From Caproiciproducens galactitolivorans (GTDB lineage: Bacteria > Bacillota > Clostridia > Oscillospirales > Acutalibacteraceae), in contig NZ_SRMQ01000002.1 in NCBI RefSeq assembly GCF_004768785.1, positions 310,001-374,000 of the forward strand: a DNA stretch of 64,000 bases, in the 5' to 3' direction. The notes beneath the pieces are model-generated. The model did not search any database and was not told the DNA's origin. It was given only the letters and a program-made list of their open reading frames with translations. The stretch's first letter is position 1. Each line of letters starts with the position of its first letter. Below are positions 1 through 7,578 of this stretch, one piece after another. The position numbers and the translations under genes were made by a program.

Positions 1-429
1 AGCGCAGGCTTAATATCCATTGTCCCGCAGACGCGGATGGAACGTTATGGAAACAATGGAACCAGTGTAAATCTGTACATACTGAATGCTTCAACGGATC
101 GGAAAAAACATTCCAGAAAGCATTTCCCAAGCCTTTGGAAAGTGCTGTTTTATCTTTTTTTCATCCGTTTGACACCCTCCCCCATGTCACCGGTGACACC
201 CCATAGAACTATATCCAGAACAAAGGTTACGTTAAAGCAGAGAAAAGAGTATTTTATCTCTCTATTAGCTAAGTGCTATACAGCGAATATTTATCCGAAA
301 TCGTCATGGAAAAACCAGTTAACCGGAAGGCAACGAAAATTCAGTGACTCCGGATAATATCACAGCTGGGCAATTCTTTTTTCCCTGCTTTAGAACATCT
401 TTGCGAAAAATGAGATTGGAGAGGACAAC
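1..429. other. No supported gene; contains a 14-bp perfect palindrome
   Basis: No convincing coding region is visible. A frame open from the window edge to about 357 lacks a ribosome binding site and has low-complexity, protein-unlike composition. A perfect 14-bp palindrome (TGTCACCGGTGACA, 185-198) sits between two C-rich stretches and could be an operator or a mobile-element relic. The stretch lies upstream of the AbrB-like gene at 430. Confidence 0.4.
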
Positions 430-762
430 ATGAACGAAATTATTGGACTTCCGGTTCTTGTTTCGGAGCGGCACCGGATTGTGATCAACCGGAGCTTTCG
501 GGATTTGCTGAATATTCCGGAAACCGGGTCCGTACAGGTTATCATTAACCGGAACCGTTTGCAGGTATTTCCAGACGTCGTTGAACTAAAGGGAGGAGTC
601 CGAAAAGATATTAGTGCAGGCAGGTTTAATCTGCCGATGGAGTGGGTTCGGGCAAACGGCGTAGAGGTTGGTGACTACGTCTTTTTGATTGCAGCGGAGG
701 ATTGTATTCTCGTCTGTCCATCCATCAAATTTTCAACTTTTTCTCAGGAGGGCCAATTATGA
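430..762 (+). CDS. AbrB/SpoVT-like protein with two swapped-hairpin repeats
   Basis: This 110-aa protein shows two tandem segments of the AbrB/MazE type. The first runs over residues 12-45, with a basic Arg-Ile-Val-Ile-Asn strand. The second runs over residues 60-98, with the pattern LPMEWVRANGVEVGDYVFLI. Family knowledge suggests a DNA-binding transition-state or antitoxin-like regulator. A good ribosome binding site (GAGAGGA) precedes the ATG. Its stop overlaps the next start (ATGA), so the two genes are probably translationally coupled. The frameshifted gene at 1483 is a distant paralogue. The DNA target is unknown. Confidence 0.7.
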   Translation: MNEIIGLPVLVSERHRIVINRSFRDLLNIPETGSVQVIINRNRLQVFPDVVELKGGVRKDISAGRFNLPMEWVRANGVEVGDYVFLIAAEDCILVCPSIKFSTFSQEGQL

Positions 763-1418
763 ATTATAGTGGGATAATTACCATGTTGATTTTACTACTC
801 TATTTTGCTAAAATAGAATATGAAAACAAGGGCATAAAATGGGGTAATTCTTTGGATTATGCAGTACTAGGCTCCCTAATTATTGTAGCGTTAGAATTGG
901 GTTTCGAGATCTGGAGAACCTTTAAGGATAGAAATGATTCTCAGTCAGAACACACAAGGATTCAGGATAATGACGACAAGAATAGGAATCTGCTTATTAA
1001 GGACCATGAGCGACTAAGTGATAAAATCGACGCGAGCCAAACTCTCATCAGAGAGGGACAAGGACGCATTTCGCAGACAACATCTGAAATACATGCGGCA
1101 GTTTCGTCAATTGATAAACAATTAGCTGTAGAAGAAGCCAGAAGAGAGGAACTAATAAATTCCATGACTTCCAACCAGCGTAATCTGCATGATCAAATTA
1201 ACGCTATTTATGCATTAAATGAGCAATTACCTATCCTGCAACTTGAAAAGCAGCAGATTACCGAAAAATACGAAGCTCTTCTAAAAGAACATAAAGATCT
1301 AGAGCATAACTACCTCATTCTCCAAATGGAACGCGATGAGTTGCAAAAGAAATATGAGTATCTTTTACAAGGCTTCGAGCAGGAGGAAACTGAGAATTTT
1401 ACACAGAAGATCGAATAA
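759..1418 (+). CDS. Membrane-anchored coiled-coil protein, function unknown
   Basis: The 219-aa protein starts at the ATG at 759, which follows AGGAGGG and overlaps the upstream stop. An in-frame start at 702 would lie inside the upstream gene and is not preferred. Residues about 5-18 and 31-48 are hydrophobic and probably form two membrane spans. The remainder is charged and rich in Glu, Gln, Lys and Leu with heptad-like spacing (about 60-215), so a long cytoplasmic coiled coil is likely. No catalytic motif is visible. The coupling to an AbrB-like regulator suggests a paired regulator/membrane-sensor or accessory-island module. I do not recognise the family. Confidence 0.7.
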   Translation: MNYSGIITMLILLLYFAKIEYENKGIKWGNSLDYAVLGSLIIVALELGFEIWRTFKDRNDSQSEHTRIQDNDDKNRNLLIKDHERLSDKIDASQTLIREGQGRISQTTSEIHAAVSSIDKQLAVEEARREELINSMTSNQRNLHDQINAIYALNEQLPILQLEKQQITEKYEALLKEHKDLEHNYLILQMERDELQKKYEYLLQGFEQEETENFTQKIE

Positions 1419-1433
1419 AAATAACAGAACGAA

Positions 1434-1463
1434 GCGGAGCAGAATTTCCTGCTCCGCCTTTTT
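1434..1463 (+). terminator. Intrinsic terminator of the AbrB/coiled-coil operon
   Basis: A 9-bp perfect stem (GCGGAGCAG / CTGCTCCGC) with a 6-nt loop is followed by CTTTTT. It lies 15 nt after the stop of the coiled-coil gene. Confidence 0.85.
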
Positions 1464-1482
1464 ATAGAGAGGTTTGATAATC

Positions 1483-1799
1483 ATGAAATACATTGGCAAA
1501 ATTATTAGCTACCCAACAAAGTTGTTCGTTAACAACCGCATCTACATTCCTAAAGAATATTTACACTTTTATGGAATATCGGAAATCAATGATGAGTTGT
1601 TCTTTAAAACATCAGATCGACAACTGTTTTATCAGCCATCTTATCTTTGCAGAAAAGAAGCAATCCATACAAGTCTTGCTCCATTATTGGGGGACTGGTT
1701 ACTTTACCTATTTCGTGGGTTAGAGAACACCGGCTGAAACATGGGGATATCCTGTTCTTGCTGGGAACAACAGAGGGAATACTGGTTCTTACAAAATAG
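1483..1799 (+). pseudogene. AbrB-like protein gene with a frameshift in a G-run
   Basis: A ribosome binding site (AGAGAGG) precedes the ATG at 1483. The first frame encodes an AbrB-like hairpin (RIYIPKEYLHFYGI... DELFFKT) and stops at 1737. From about 1690 a different frame, ending at the TAG at 1797, encodes the expected second hairpin (GLVTLPISWVREHRLKHGD followed by ILFLLGTTEGILVLTK). This matches the second domain of the gene at 430. The switch coincides with a run of five Gs at 1689-1693. One extra G would restore a single protein of about 105 aa. This is either a true inactivation or a sequencing error. Confidence 0.7.
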
Positions 1800-1802
1800 G
1801 AA

Positions 1803-1841
1803 ACAACAAAAAACGTGAAGCAGTTTTGCTCTGCTCCACGT
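1803..1841 (-). terminator. Intrinsic terminator (minus strand)
   Basis: An imperfect 11-bp stem (ACGTGaAGCAG / CTGCTcCACGT) has a T-rich tail on the minus strand (complement of 1803-1812). It lies just beyond the stop of the ribbon-helix-helix remnant at 1845, so it probably served that gene. Confidence 0.6.
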
Positions 1842-1844
1842 TAC

Positions 1845-1982
1845 CTACGGGTTATTTTCTTTGTTCATGTCAGAATTAATCAGATCAACCACATATGCGT
1901 TAAGACTTTTTTCTCTTACATTTTTCGCAAATGCAGCAACCACTTCTTTCTAACCTTTTGGAAGTCGAATTAAAAGCACGCA
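1845..1982 (-). pseudogene. Remnant of a ribbon-helix-helix (Arc/HicB-type) protein
   Basis: Read on the minus strand, the frame ending at 1845 gives VLLIRLPKG, then a stop, then KEVVAAFAKNVREKSLNAYV followed by VDLINSDMN. This is the usual layout of small Arc/RHH DNA-binding antitoxins: a beta strand, a Leu-Pro turn, a helix, and a Ser-Leu-Asn-Ala-Tyr helix start. An in-frame TAG replaces the residue after Pro-Lys-Gly, a TAA precedes the strand, and no start with a binding site is visible. The gene is therefore broken. No toxin partner is seen beside it. Confidence 0.55.
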
Positions 1983-2080
1983 TTTCGGTTACATGTCAAG
2001 GTCTGTACCCTTATTGGCTAGTGAGGGTGCAGACTTTTGTTTTTCCACAACACTCCACAATGCGGTTTGCATTGTGTACC

Positions 2081-2480
2081 TCATAATCCGAATGTAACAT
2101 TCGCGGCGTGAGGTTGGCGCCCTTTGAGAAATATTTCAATCAATCGGCACCAGCGATTGATGAAATCATAGTGTAACACAAAGACTTTCTTTGTCGGAGC
2201 CGGAAACTTGGATACCGCGAAGCCGGCATAACCGCGTTTGCGATCAACTGCATGCTGATATCCAACTGGCAATTGGATGTGCGATAATCCCGGCAAAGTT
2301 ATAATGATACTTCTGTCCGGCCAACGTTACTGTATTGGGGGCAGCTTCCAGAGAACCCGGAAGAGGAATCTTTATTCCTATGCGATTATGCCAACAATCC
2401 TTTGTGATACATAAAAATCTATTTGATAACAAGGGCAAAAAACAACAAGGGCAAAAGCTTTCGCTTTTACCCTTGATCAT
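2081..2480 (-). pseudogene. Possible frameshifted gene, family not recognised
   Basis: Two overlapping minus-strand frames (2244-2480 and 2081-2296) read as one protein-like sequence if a shift is allowed near 2285. The joined product would have an N-terminal Cys-x2-Cys-like start and a C-terminal part rich in aromatic and basic residues. Neither half has a clear ribosome binding site, and the start region overlaps the tRNA terminator. It is equally possible that this stretch is non-coding. Confidence 0.25.
2441..2474 (-). terminator. Terminator of tRNA-Val
   Basis: On the minus strand, AAGGGTAAAAGC-gaaa-GCTTTTGCCCTT forms a strong hairpin followed by GTTGTTTTTT, starting about 10 nt after the tRNA 3' end. 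Confidence 0.8.
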
Positions 2481-2484
2481 AATG

Positions 2485-2560
2485 TGGTGGACGTTATAGA
2501 ACTCGAATCTATGACCTTTCGCACGTCAAGCGAATGCTCTACCAGCTGAGCTAAACGTCC
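2485..2560 (-). tRNA. tRNA-Val (anticodon GAC)
   Basis: The 76-nt minus-strand sequence folds as a complete tRNA. The acceptor stem is GGACGTT/AACGTCC, the D arm is TAGCTCAGCTGGTAGAGC, the anticodon stem is TTCGC/GCGAA around loop TTGACGT (anticodon GAC, valine), the T stem is ATAGA/TCTAT with loop TTCGAGT, and the CCA end is encoded. Its 3' end faces the degraded accessory patch at 1-2480, the usual orientation for an integration site. Confidence 0.95.
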
Positions 2561-2648
2561 ATATTTTTTAACGCTCGACTATTATAGCGCATATTCGTGG
2601 AAAAATCAAGCCTTAATTTTAAAAAATTCCGTATCCTTATCAATTTGC

Positions 2649-2677
2649 TTGTATTCAAAGTTCTCTTCGGCTATAAT
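2649..2677 (+). promoter_or_regulatory. Sigma-A promoter of the patatin-like gene
   Basis: TTGTAT and TATAAT are separated by 17 bp, about 35 nt upstream of the ribosome binding site of the gene at 2719. Confidence 0.6.
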
Positions 2678-2718
2678 AATTTAGAATAAGAAGCTGAATA
2701 GAATGTGAGGTGCTAGCT

Positions 2719-3594
2719 ATGTCGATCGGTTTGGTTTTGGAAGGCGGCGGTATGCGCGGGGCATATACAAGCGGCGTGTTGGAGGTTTTATTGGAAGAGA
2801 ATATCGAGTTTCCAACAGTATACGGCATCTCTGCCGGTGCCTGCAATGCACTAAGCTATATATCCAAGCAGAAAAAACGGAACTTCGATATTTTTTATAA
2901 CTATATTGCGGATAAGCGATACATTAGTGTGGAAAATTTAAATCAAACTGGATCGCTGTTCGGGTTTGATTTTATTTTCGGTGAGCTTTTTCACAAGCTC
3001 CTTCCATTTGATTACCAAACCTTCTTCGATTCCCCGGTTGGATTGAAGGTAGGCGCGACGGATCTGAAAACAGGTGAGGCAGTCTATTTTGACAAAGCGG
3101 ATCTGGATGAGGATTTTACCGCCGTTAAGGCGTCAAGCTCACTGCCGTTTATTTCCAATATAGTTTCTTACCGCGGGTATGAACTGCTGGACGGCGGCTG
3201 TGTTGCGCCGATCCCGATTGAGCGTTCGATTTTTGACGGGAATGAGCGAAATGTGATTGTCTTGACACGTGACCGCACATATCGTAAAAGTTTGCGCCCG
3301 GAATTCCCCCGCGCGGTGCTTCGGGTAAAATACGGCGATTATCCGAATTTTGTGAATGCCATGCTTATTCGAGCGGAGGTTTACAATGACGAACTGGAAA
3401 TCTGCCGCCGACAGGAGGCAGCGGGAAAAGCCGTTATCATACGGCCCAGCAGGCCGATTGAGGCCGGACGTTATGAAAAAAATCCCGAGGTTCTCAAAGC
3501 GATTTATGAGATGGGCATGAACGACTGTCGAAACAAGTTGAAAGAATTGCATGCATTTATGGACGCTGATATCGGAGAAAAAAAGGACGGTTAA
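2719..3594 (+). CDS. Patatin-like phospholipase (YjjU-type)
   Basis: The 291-aa protein has the patatin hallmarks: a Gly-rich oxyanion loop near the N-terminus (LEGGGMRGAY), the nucleophile elbow GISAG (Gly-x-Ser-x-Gly, residues about 39-43), and the Asp of the Ser-Asp dyad in LLDGG (about 160). It is expected to be a serine lipase or esterase acting on membrane lipids. The first part resembles the YjjU branch. The ATG at 2719 is chosen because GTGAGG lies 8 nt upstream; an in-frame GTG at 2710 has no site. It is transcribed alone, between its own promoter and terminator. Confidence 0.88.
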   Translation: MSIGLVLEGGGMRGAYTSGVLEVLLEENIEFPTVYGISAGACNALSYISKQKKRNFDIFYNYIADKRYISVENLNQTGSLFGFDFIFGELFHKLLPFDYQTFFDSPVGLKVGATDLKTGEAVYFDKADLDEDFTAVKASSSLPFISNIVSYRGYELLDGGCVAPIPIERSIFDGNERNVIVLTRDRTYRKSLRPEFPRAVLRVKYGDYPNFVNAMLIRAEVYNDELEICRRQEAAGKAVIIRPSRPIEAGRYEKNPEVLKAIYEMGMNDCRNKLKELHAFMDADIGEKKDG

Positions 3595-3610
3595 AATCCG
3601 TCCTTTTTTT
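3583..3610 (+). terminator. Intrinsic terminator overlapping the patatin gene stop
   Basis: AAGGACGG / CCGTCCTT forms an 8-bp stem whose loop contains the stop codon, followed by a run of T. It directly abuts the promoter of the metal transporter operon. Confidence 0.85.
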
Positions 3611-3611
3611 C

Positions 3612-3640
3612 TTGACAATGTGAAAAGAGCGGCTTATTAT
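3612..3640 (+). promoter_or_regulatory. Promoter of the zinc ABC transporter operon
   Basis: A consensus TTGACA and TATTAT are separated by exactly 17 bp. The predicted start falls just before the palindrome at 3648. Confidence 0.8.
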
Positions 3641-3647
3641 ATTTTAT

Positions 3648-3664
3648 ATGCAAATGATTTGCAT
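3648..3664 (+). promoter_or_regulatory. Candidate Zur-type operator (8-1-8 palindrome)
   Basis: The sequence ATGCAAAT-g-ATTTGCAT is a perfect 17-bp inverted repeat lying just downstream of the -10 box. Fur-family repressors bind symmetric AT-rich boxes of this size, and the downstream genes encode a zinc-type transporter. Zinc-responsive repression by a Zur-like protein is therefore the best inference. No regulator gene lies next to it. Confidence 0.6.
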
Positions 3665-3680
3665 TTGAGGAGGCACGCAA

Positions 3681-4559
3681 ATGAAAAAACTTACTGCCGT
3701 AGTTTTGGCGGCTGTTATTTTTTTCTGTACGGCAGGGTGCGCACACCGAACGGAGAAACCGATTCGTTTTCGGGTGGTGACCTCGTTTTATCCCCTGTAT
3801 ATTATGGCGCTCAATATTACCGACGGCGTTTCCGATGTACAGGTTGACAATATGGCGGGGCAGCAAGCCGGCTGCCTGCATGATTATCAGCTGCGGTCGC
3901 AGGATATGAAAAATATCGAACAGGCCGACGTGTTTGTTATTAACGGCGCGGGAATGGAAAATTTCATGGATAAGGTAACGGCCCAGCTTCCCAAGCTGCG
4001 CGTAATCGATTCCAGCAAGGGGATAACGCTGGTAAAAGACGAAAGCGGGGAGGAAAATCCGCACACCTGGGTTTCCATTACGAATGCCATCCGGCAGGTG
4101 TCCAATATTGCGGAAGGCCTTGCGGAAGCCGACCCCGCAAACACCGCTGTTTACCGGAAAAATGCGGAGGAATATGAAGCAAAGCTGAGCCTCCTGCGTA
4201 AAAAGATGCATGAGGAACTGAGCAGTATTTCGAACCGGGATATTATCACTTTTCACGAGGCGTTCCCGTATTTCGCCGAAGAGTTCGGATTGAATATTGT
4301 GAGGGTGGTCAACCGGGAACCCGACAGCCAGCCGAGCGCACGCGAACTTGCCGAGACGATCCGCCTTGTCCGTGCAAGCGGCATCAAAACGATTTTTGCG
4401 GAGCCGCAGTATCCGGAGTCAGCGGCGAATATTATCGCAAAGGAAAGCGGTGCGGCAGTTTATTCGCTTGACCCGGCGGTAACGGGTGAAAACAAGAAAG
4501 ACGCTTATCTAACCGCAATGGAAAACAATCTTACGGTTCTAAAAAAGGCTTTAAAGTAG
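3681..4559 (+). CDS. znuA: Zinc/manganese ABC transporter substrate-binding lipoprotein
   Basis: The 292-aa protein begins with a lipoprotein signal ending at Cys20 (lipobox TAGC). It has the cluster A-1 metal-binding fold. Likely ligands are His67 (CLHDYQL), a His near 128 (PHTWVS), a His near 192 (FHEAF), and an acidic residue near the C-terminus. It would capture Zn2+ or Mn2+ outside the membrane and hand it to the permease encoded downstream. The His-rich loop seen in many ZnuA proteins is absent. GAGGAGG precedes the ATG. Zinc is favoured over manganese only because of the Zur-like box. Confidence 0.88.
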   Translation: MKKLTAVVLAAVIFFCTAGCAHRTEKPIRFRVVTSFYPLYIMALNITDGVSDVQVDNMAGQQAGCLHDYQLRSQDMKNIEQADVFVINGAGMENFMDKVTAQLPKLRVIDSSKGITLVKDESGEENPHTWVSITNAIRQVSNIAEGLAEADPANTAVYRKNAEEYEAKLSLLRKKMHEELSSISNRDIITFHEAFPYFAEEFGLNIVRVVNREPDSQPSARELAETIRLVRASGIKTIFAEPQYPESAANIIAKESGAAVYSLDPAVTGENKKDAYLTAMENNLTVLKKALK

Positions 4560-4569
4560 GGGGGCACAC

Positions 4570-5313
4570 ATGGAAACTTGCAGGTGCAGTACGCAAATAC
4601 GCAATTTAACGGTAAAAAAACACGATGGAGTGATTCTGCATAACGTATCGCTCGATGTTCACCACGGAGAAATCCTGGCACTAATCGGTCGGAACGGCGC
4701 GGGCAAGACAACGCTTTTGAAGGCGCTTCTGGGGCGCATCCCCTACACGGGCAGCGTGGTTTTTTCGAACGCGCGGGGGGAGAAGATTGAGAAACCGCGC
4801 ATCGGGTATGTGCCGCAAAACTTGGTTTTTGACCGTTCCACGCCGGTTACGGTGGGCGATCTGCTTTGCGCGAATATGGGCGGTTTCCCTGTTTGGCTGG
4901 GGCATAACAAGGAACAAATAGCACGGGCGGAACGCCTGCTCGCACAGGTTGGCGGAAGCCCTTCCCTGTTGAAAAAGCGCATCGGCAGTTTGTCCGGCGG
5001 TGAGCTGCAGCGCGTGCTGCTCGTTTTTGCGCTGGAACCGAAGCCGGATCTGCTCCTTTTGGATGAACCGGTTTCTGCGGTGGATCGAAAGGGAATCGGG
5101 GCCTTTTACGATCTTGTCACCTCGATGCGTGCGGAGCATCAAATGCCGATCATTCTCGTTTCCCATGACTTAAACCATGTGGAAAAATACGCAACCCGGG
5201 CCGCCTTGCTGGACGGTACCATTGTTGTAAGCGGAACTGTGAATGAGGTTATGAAAACTCCGGAAGTCAGGGAAGCCTTCGGACTGAAATTGACCGGAGG
5301 GGTGAGGAAATGA
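4570..5313 (+). CDS. znuC: Metal ABC transporter ATP-binding protein
   Basis: The 247-aa ATPase has Walker A GRNGAGKTT (about 39-47), signature LSGGELQR (about 140), Walker B LLLLDEP (about 160), and the switch histidine in SHD (about 197). It energises the transporter formed with the lipoprotein at 3681 and the permease at 5310. It starts 10 nt after the lipoprotein stop, behind a G-rich binding site, and its last codon overlaps the permease start. Confidence 0.93.
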   Translation: METCRCSTQIRNLTVKKHDGVILHNVSLDVHHGEILALIGRNGAGKTTLLKALLGRIPYTGSVVFSNARGEKIEKPRIGYVPQNLVFDRSTPVTVGDLLCANMGGFPVWLGHNKEQIARAERLLAQVGGSPSLLKKRIGSLSGGELQRVLLVFALEPKPDLLLLDEPVSAVDRKGIGAFYDLVTSMRAEHQMPIILVSHDLNHVEKYATRAALLDGTIVVSGTVNEVMKTPEVREAFGLKLTGGVRK

Positions 5314-6155
5314 GTGTGATTTATTCCTTAATCGGTCTGCTTCTGCCATTTGAATGGACAGAATTTTCCTATATGAAAAACGCGCTGCTGGCGGTTCTGC
5401 TCATTACGCCGCTGTTCGGGCTGGTCGGCGTGATGATCGTGAACAACAAAATGTCATTTTTCTCCGACGCGCTTGGCCATTCGGCGCTGACGGGCATTGC
5501 AATCGGCGTTTTGATGGGCGTTGACAACTATCTTGTTTCGATGATGGGCTTTTCGCTGCTTTTTGCGCTTTGCATTTCGGCGGTTATGAAGTCCGAAACC
5601 TCCTCTGCGGACACGATTATCGGGGTGTTTTCTTCCACCGGGCTTGCCCTGGGCATTGTGCTGCTGTCGGCGTCCGGGGGGTTCGCAAAATATTCCGGCT
5701 ATTTAATCGGGGATATTTTAACGGTGCAGCCGGAAGAAATCCGCATGCTTGCATTGATTCTGGCAGCCGTTGTCCTTCTTTGGGGCTTCTTTTTCAACAA
5801 GCTGATGCTGGTCAGCATGAATACCGATCTTGCCGCGAGCAAGGGAATCCGCGTCCGGCTGGTGGAAAAATTCTTTGTGATTCTGGTTGCGGTGATTGTT
5901 ACCGTTTCCATTAAGTGGGTCGGCGTGCTGATTATCAATTCCCTGCTGGTGCTTCCTGCGGCCTCGGCCCGCAACCTTGCGAAAAGCATGCGTTCCTATC
6001 ATTTTACCGCCATCGGGATTTCCCTGTTTTCCGGCGTGAGCGGGCTGATCATCTCCTATTACGCCGGAACTGCGGCGGGTGGGACTATTGTTCTGGTAGC
6101 CGCCGTCATCTTCTTTATTACGTATTTTTTGAACCAGGCGCGCGCAAAGTCCTGA
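5310..6155 (+). CDS. znuB: Metal ABC transporter permease
   Basis: The 281-aa protein is strongly hydrophobic with seven to eight predicted membrane spans and matches the ABC-3 permease family of zinc/manganese importers. Typical features are the FFSDALGHSALTGIA segment near residue 55 and a SIKWVGVLIINSLLVLPAA segment near 205. The start overlaps the stop of the ATPase gene (ATGA), indicating coupled translation. It is the last gene of the operon; no adhesin or regulator follows. Confidence 0.92.
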   Translation: MSVIYSLIGLLLPFEWTEFSYMKNALLAVLLITPLFGLVGVMIVNNKMSFFSDALGHSALTGIAIGVLMGVDNYLVSMMGFSLLFALCISAVMKSETSSADTIIGVFSSTGLALGIVLLSASGGFAKYSGYLIGDILTVQPEEIRMLALILAAVVLLWGFFFNKLMLVSMNTDLAASKGIRVRLVEKFFVILVAVIVTVSIKWVGVLIINSLLVLPAASARNLAKSMRSYHFTAIGISLFSGVSGLIISYYAGTAAGGTIVLVAAVIFFITYFLNQARAKS

Positions 6156-6240
6156 TTCGGGTTGCATGGGGATAAGGATTTGTGGTACTATTTTAACAAA
6201 GTAAATCCGTAAACTGGATAAACGGAACAGGAGATTGAAT

Positions 6241-7464
6241 ATGAAGCATCCGTATTTTAAGCCAGCGGATATCCTGCTGCCGAAGAACGTGCCGACCGAA
6301 AAATGGTGCGTGGTGGCCTGCGACCAGTACACTTCCCAGCCCGAGTACTGGCAGGAAGTGAAAAAAGCGGCGGGGGATACATCCACATATTATCTGATCT
6401 ATCCGGAATGTTATCTTGAAACGACCGACACCGAAGCATATGCCGCCGGAATCAATTCCACAATGAAGCGCTATTTGAAGGAGGGCGTGTTCCGGGAGCT
6501 GAAGGACAGCTACCTTCTTGTCGAACGCACCCTGGCGGACGGCAGGGTGCGCCGCGGGGTCATAATGGCTCTGGATCTGGAACAGTACCGCTATGAAGCG
6601 GGGAGCAAAACGCCGATTCGCGCAACCGAGGGAACGGTTCTGGAACGGATCCCTCCCCGTATGGAAATCCGGCGCGGCGCTCCGCTGGAGCTTCCCCATA
6701 TCATGATTTTGATTGACGACAAACAGCGCAGCGTGATCGAGTCGATCGAGCCGCAGGATTTAGCGCTGGAATACGAAGGAAAGCTGATGCAGAACAGCGG
6801 AAGCATCCGCGGTTTCCGCCTAAACAAAAGGGCGGCCGAGCGGCTGGAAAATGCGCTGGATAACCTTCCGGTCAGGGATAATCTGCTTTTCGCCGTCGGG
6901 GATGGGAACCATTCCCTGGCGACCGCGAAGGCCTGCTTTGAAGAACTGAAAAAGACGCTGGCACCAGAAGAGGCCGCGTGTCATCCCGCGCGCTGGGCGC
7001 TTGTGGAGGTCGTGAACCTTTACGACGATTCCCTTCGGTTTGAGCCGATTCACCGCGTAGTTTTCCTGACAAAGCCCGAGGAGCTTCTGCGCGAGCTTTC
7101 AGAGTATTATGAAATTTCCGAAGTTCCCTGCAAAGGACACCGAATTACTTGTATTACCGGAAAAGAGAAAAAGGATATCTGGGTGAAAAATCCGCCGTCC
7201 AATCTTGAGGTGGGTACATTGCAGAAATTCCTTGACACGCGCCTTTCATCGGTAGGTGGAAAAGTCGATTACATACACGGGGAAGATGTTGTTGAAAAGC
7301 TCTGCGCTGAAAACGCGGACGCGGTTGGCTTTCTTCTTCCCAATATGGAAAAAAGCAGTTTATTTGAAACCGTAGCCCTTGATGGCGCGCTGCCGCGCAA
7401 GACTTTCTCCATGGGTCACGCCTGTGATAAGCGGTTTTATATGGAGTGCAGAAAAATTAAATAA
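6241..7464 (+). CDS. DUF1015 family protein
   Basis: The 407-aa protein matches DUF1015. It opens with a PADILLP...VACDQYTSQPEYW pattern and contains the conserved GDGNHSLATAK motif near residue 217. The biochemical role is not established to my knowledge; an enzyme acting on a small molecule is plausible from the His/Asn/Asp motif. The ATG at 6241 is chosen because AGGAG lies 7 nt upstream; a TTG two codons earlier is weaker. It lies 85 nt after the metal permease and is followed by its own terminator. Confidence 0.82.
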   Translation: MKHPYFKPADILLPKNVPTEKWCVVACDQYTSQPEYWQEVKKAAGDTSTYYLIYPECYLETTDTEAYAAGINSTMKRYLKEGVFRELKDSYLLVERTLADGRVRRGVIMALDLEQYRYEAGSKTPIRATEGTVLERIPPRMEIRRGAPLELPHIMILIDDKQRSVIESIEPQDLALEYEGKLMQNSGSIRGFRLNKRAAERLENALDNLPVRDNLLFAVGDGNHSLATAKACFEELKKTLAPEEAACHPARWALVEVVNLYDDSLRFEPIHRVVFLTKPEELLRELSEYYEISEVPCKGHRITCITGKEKKDIWVKNPPSNLEVGTLQKFLDTRLSSVGGKVDYIHGEDVVEKLCAENADAVGFLLPNMEKSSLFETVALDGALPRKTFSMGHACDKRFYMECRKIK

Positions 7465-7470
7465 ATCTTA

Positions 7471-7496
7471 AAAGCCGCTCATTGTGGCGGCTTTAT
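7471..7496 (+). terminator. Intrinsic terminator of the DUF1015 gene
   Basis: AAGCCGC / GCGGCTT stem with an 8-nt loop and a short T-rich tail, directly after the stop codon. Confidence 0.7.
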
Positions 7497-7514
7497 TGAG
7501 AAATAAATCCGCAT

Positions 7515-7553
7515 AAACAAGAAAGGGAGTTCTCACTCGCGTGAAAGCTCCCT
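7515..7553 (-). terminator. Intrinsic terminator of the secreted-paralogue pair
   Basis: On the minus strand GGGAG-ctt-TCAC-gcga-GTGA-gaa-CTCCC forms a two-part hairpin followed by TTTCTTGTTT. It lies about 25 nt beyond the stop of the gene at 7579. Confidence 0.7.
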
Positions 7554-7578
7554 TAATAACTTAAAAATTTTATTCAGA

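Noticed and set aside
37-357. Open frame of 106 codons at the left edge
   Set aside because: No ribosome binding site, unusual composition, no family resemblance; the frame is simply open from the window edge.
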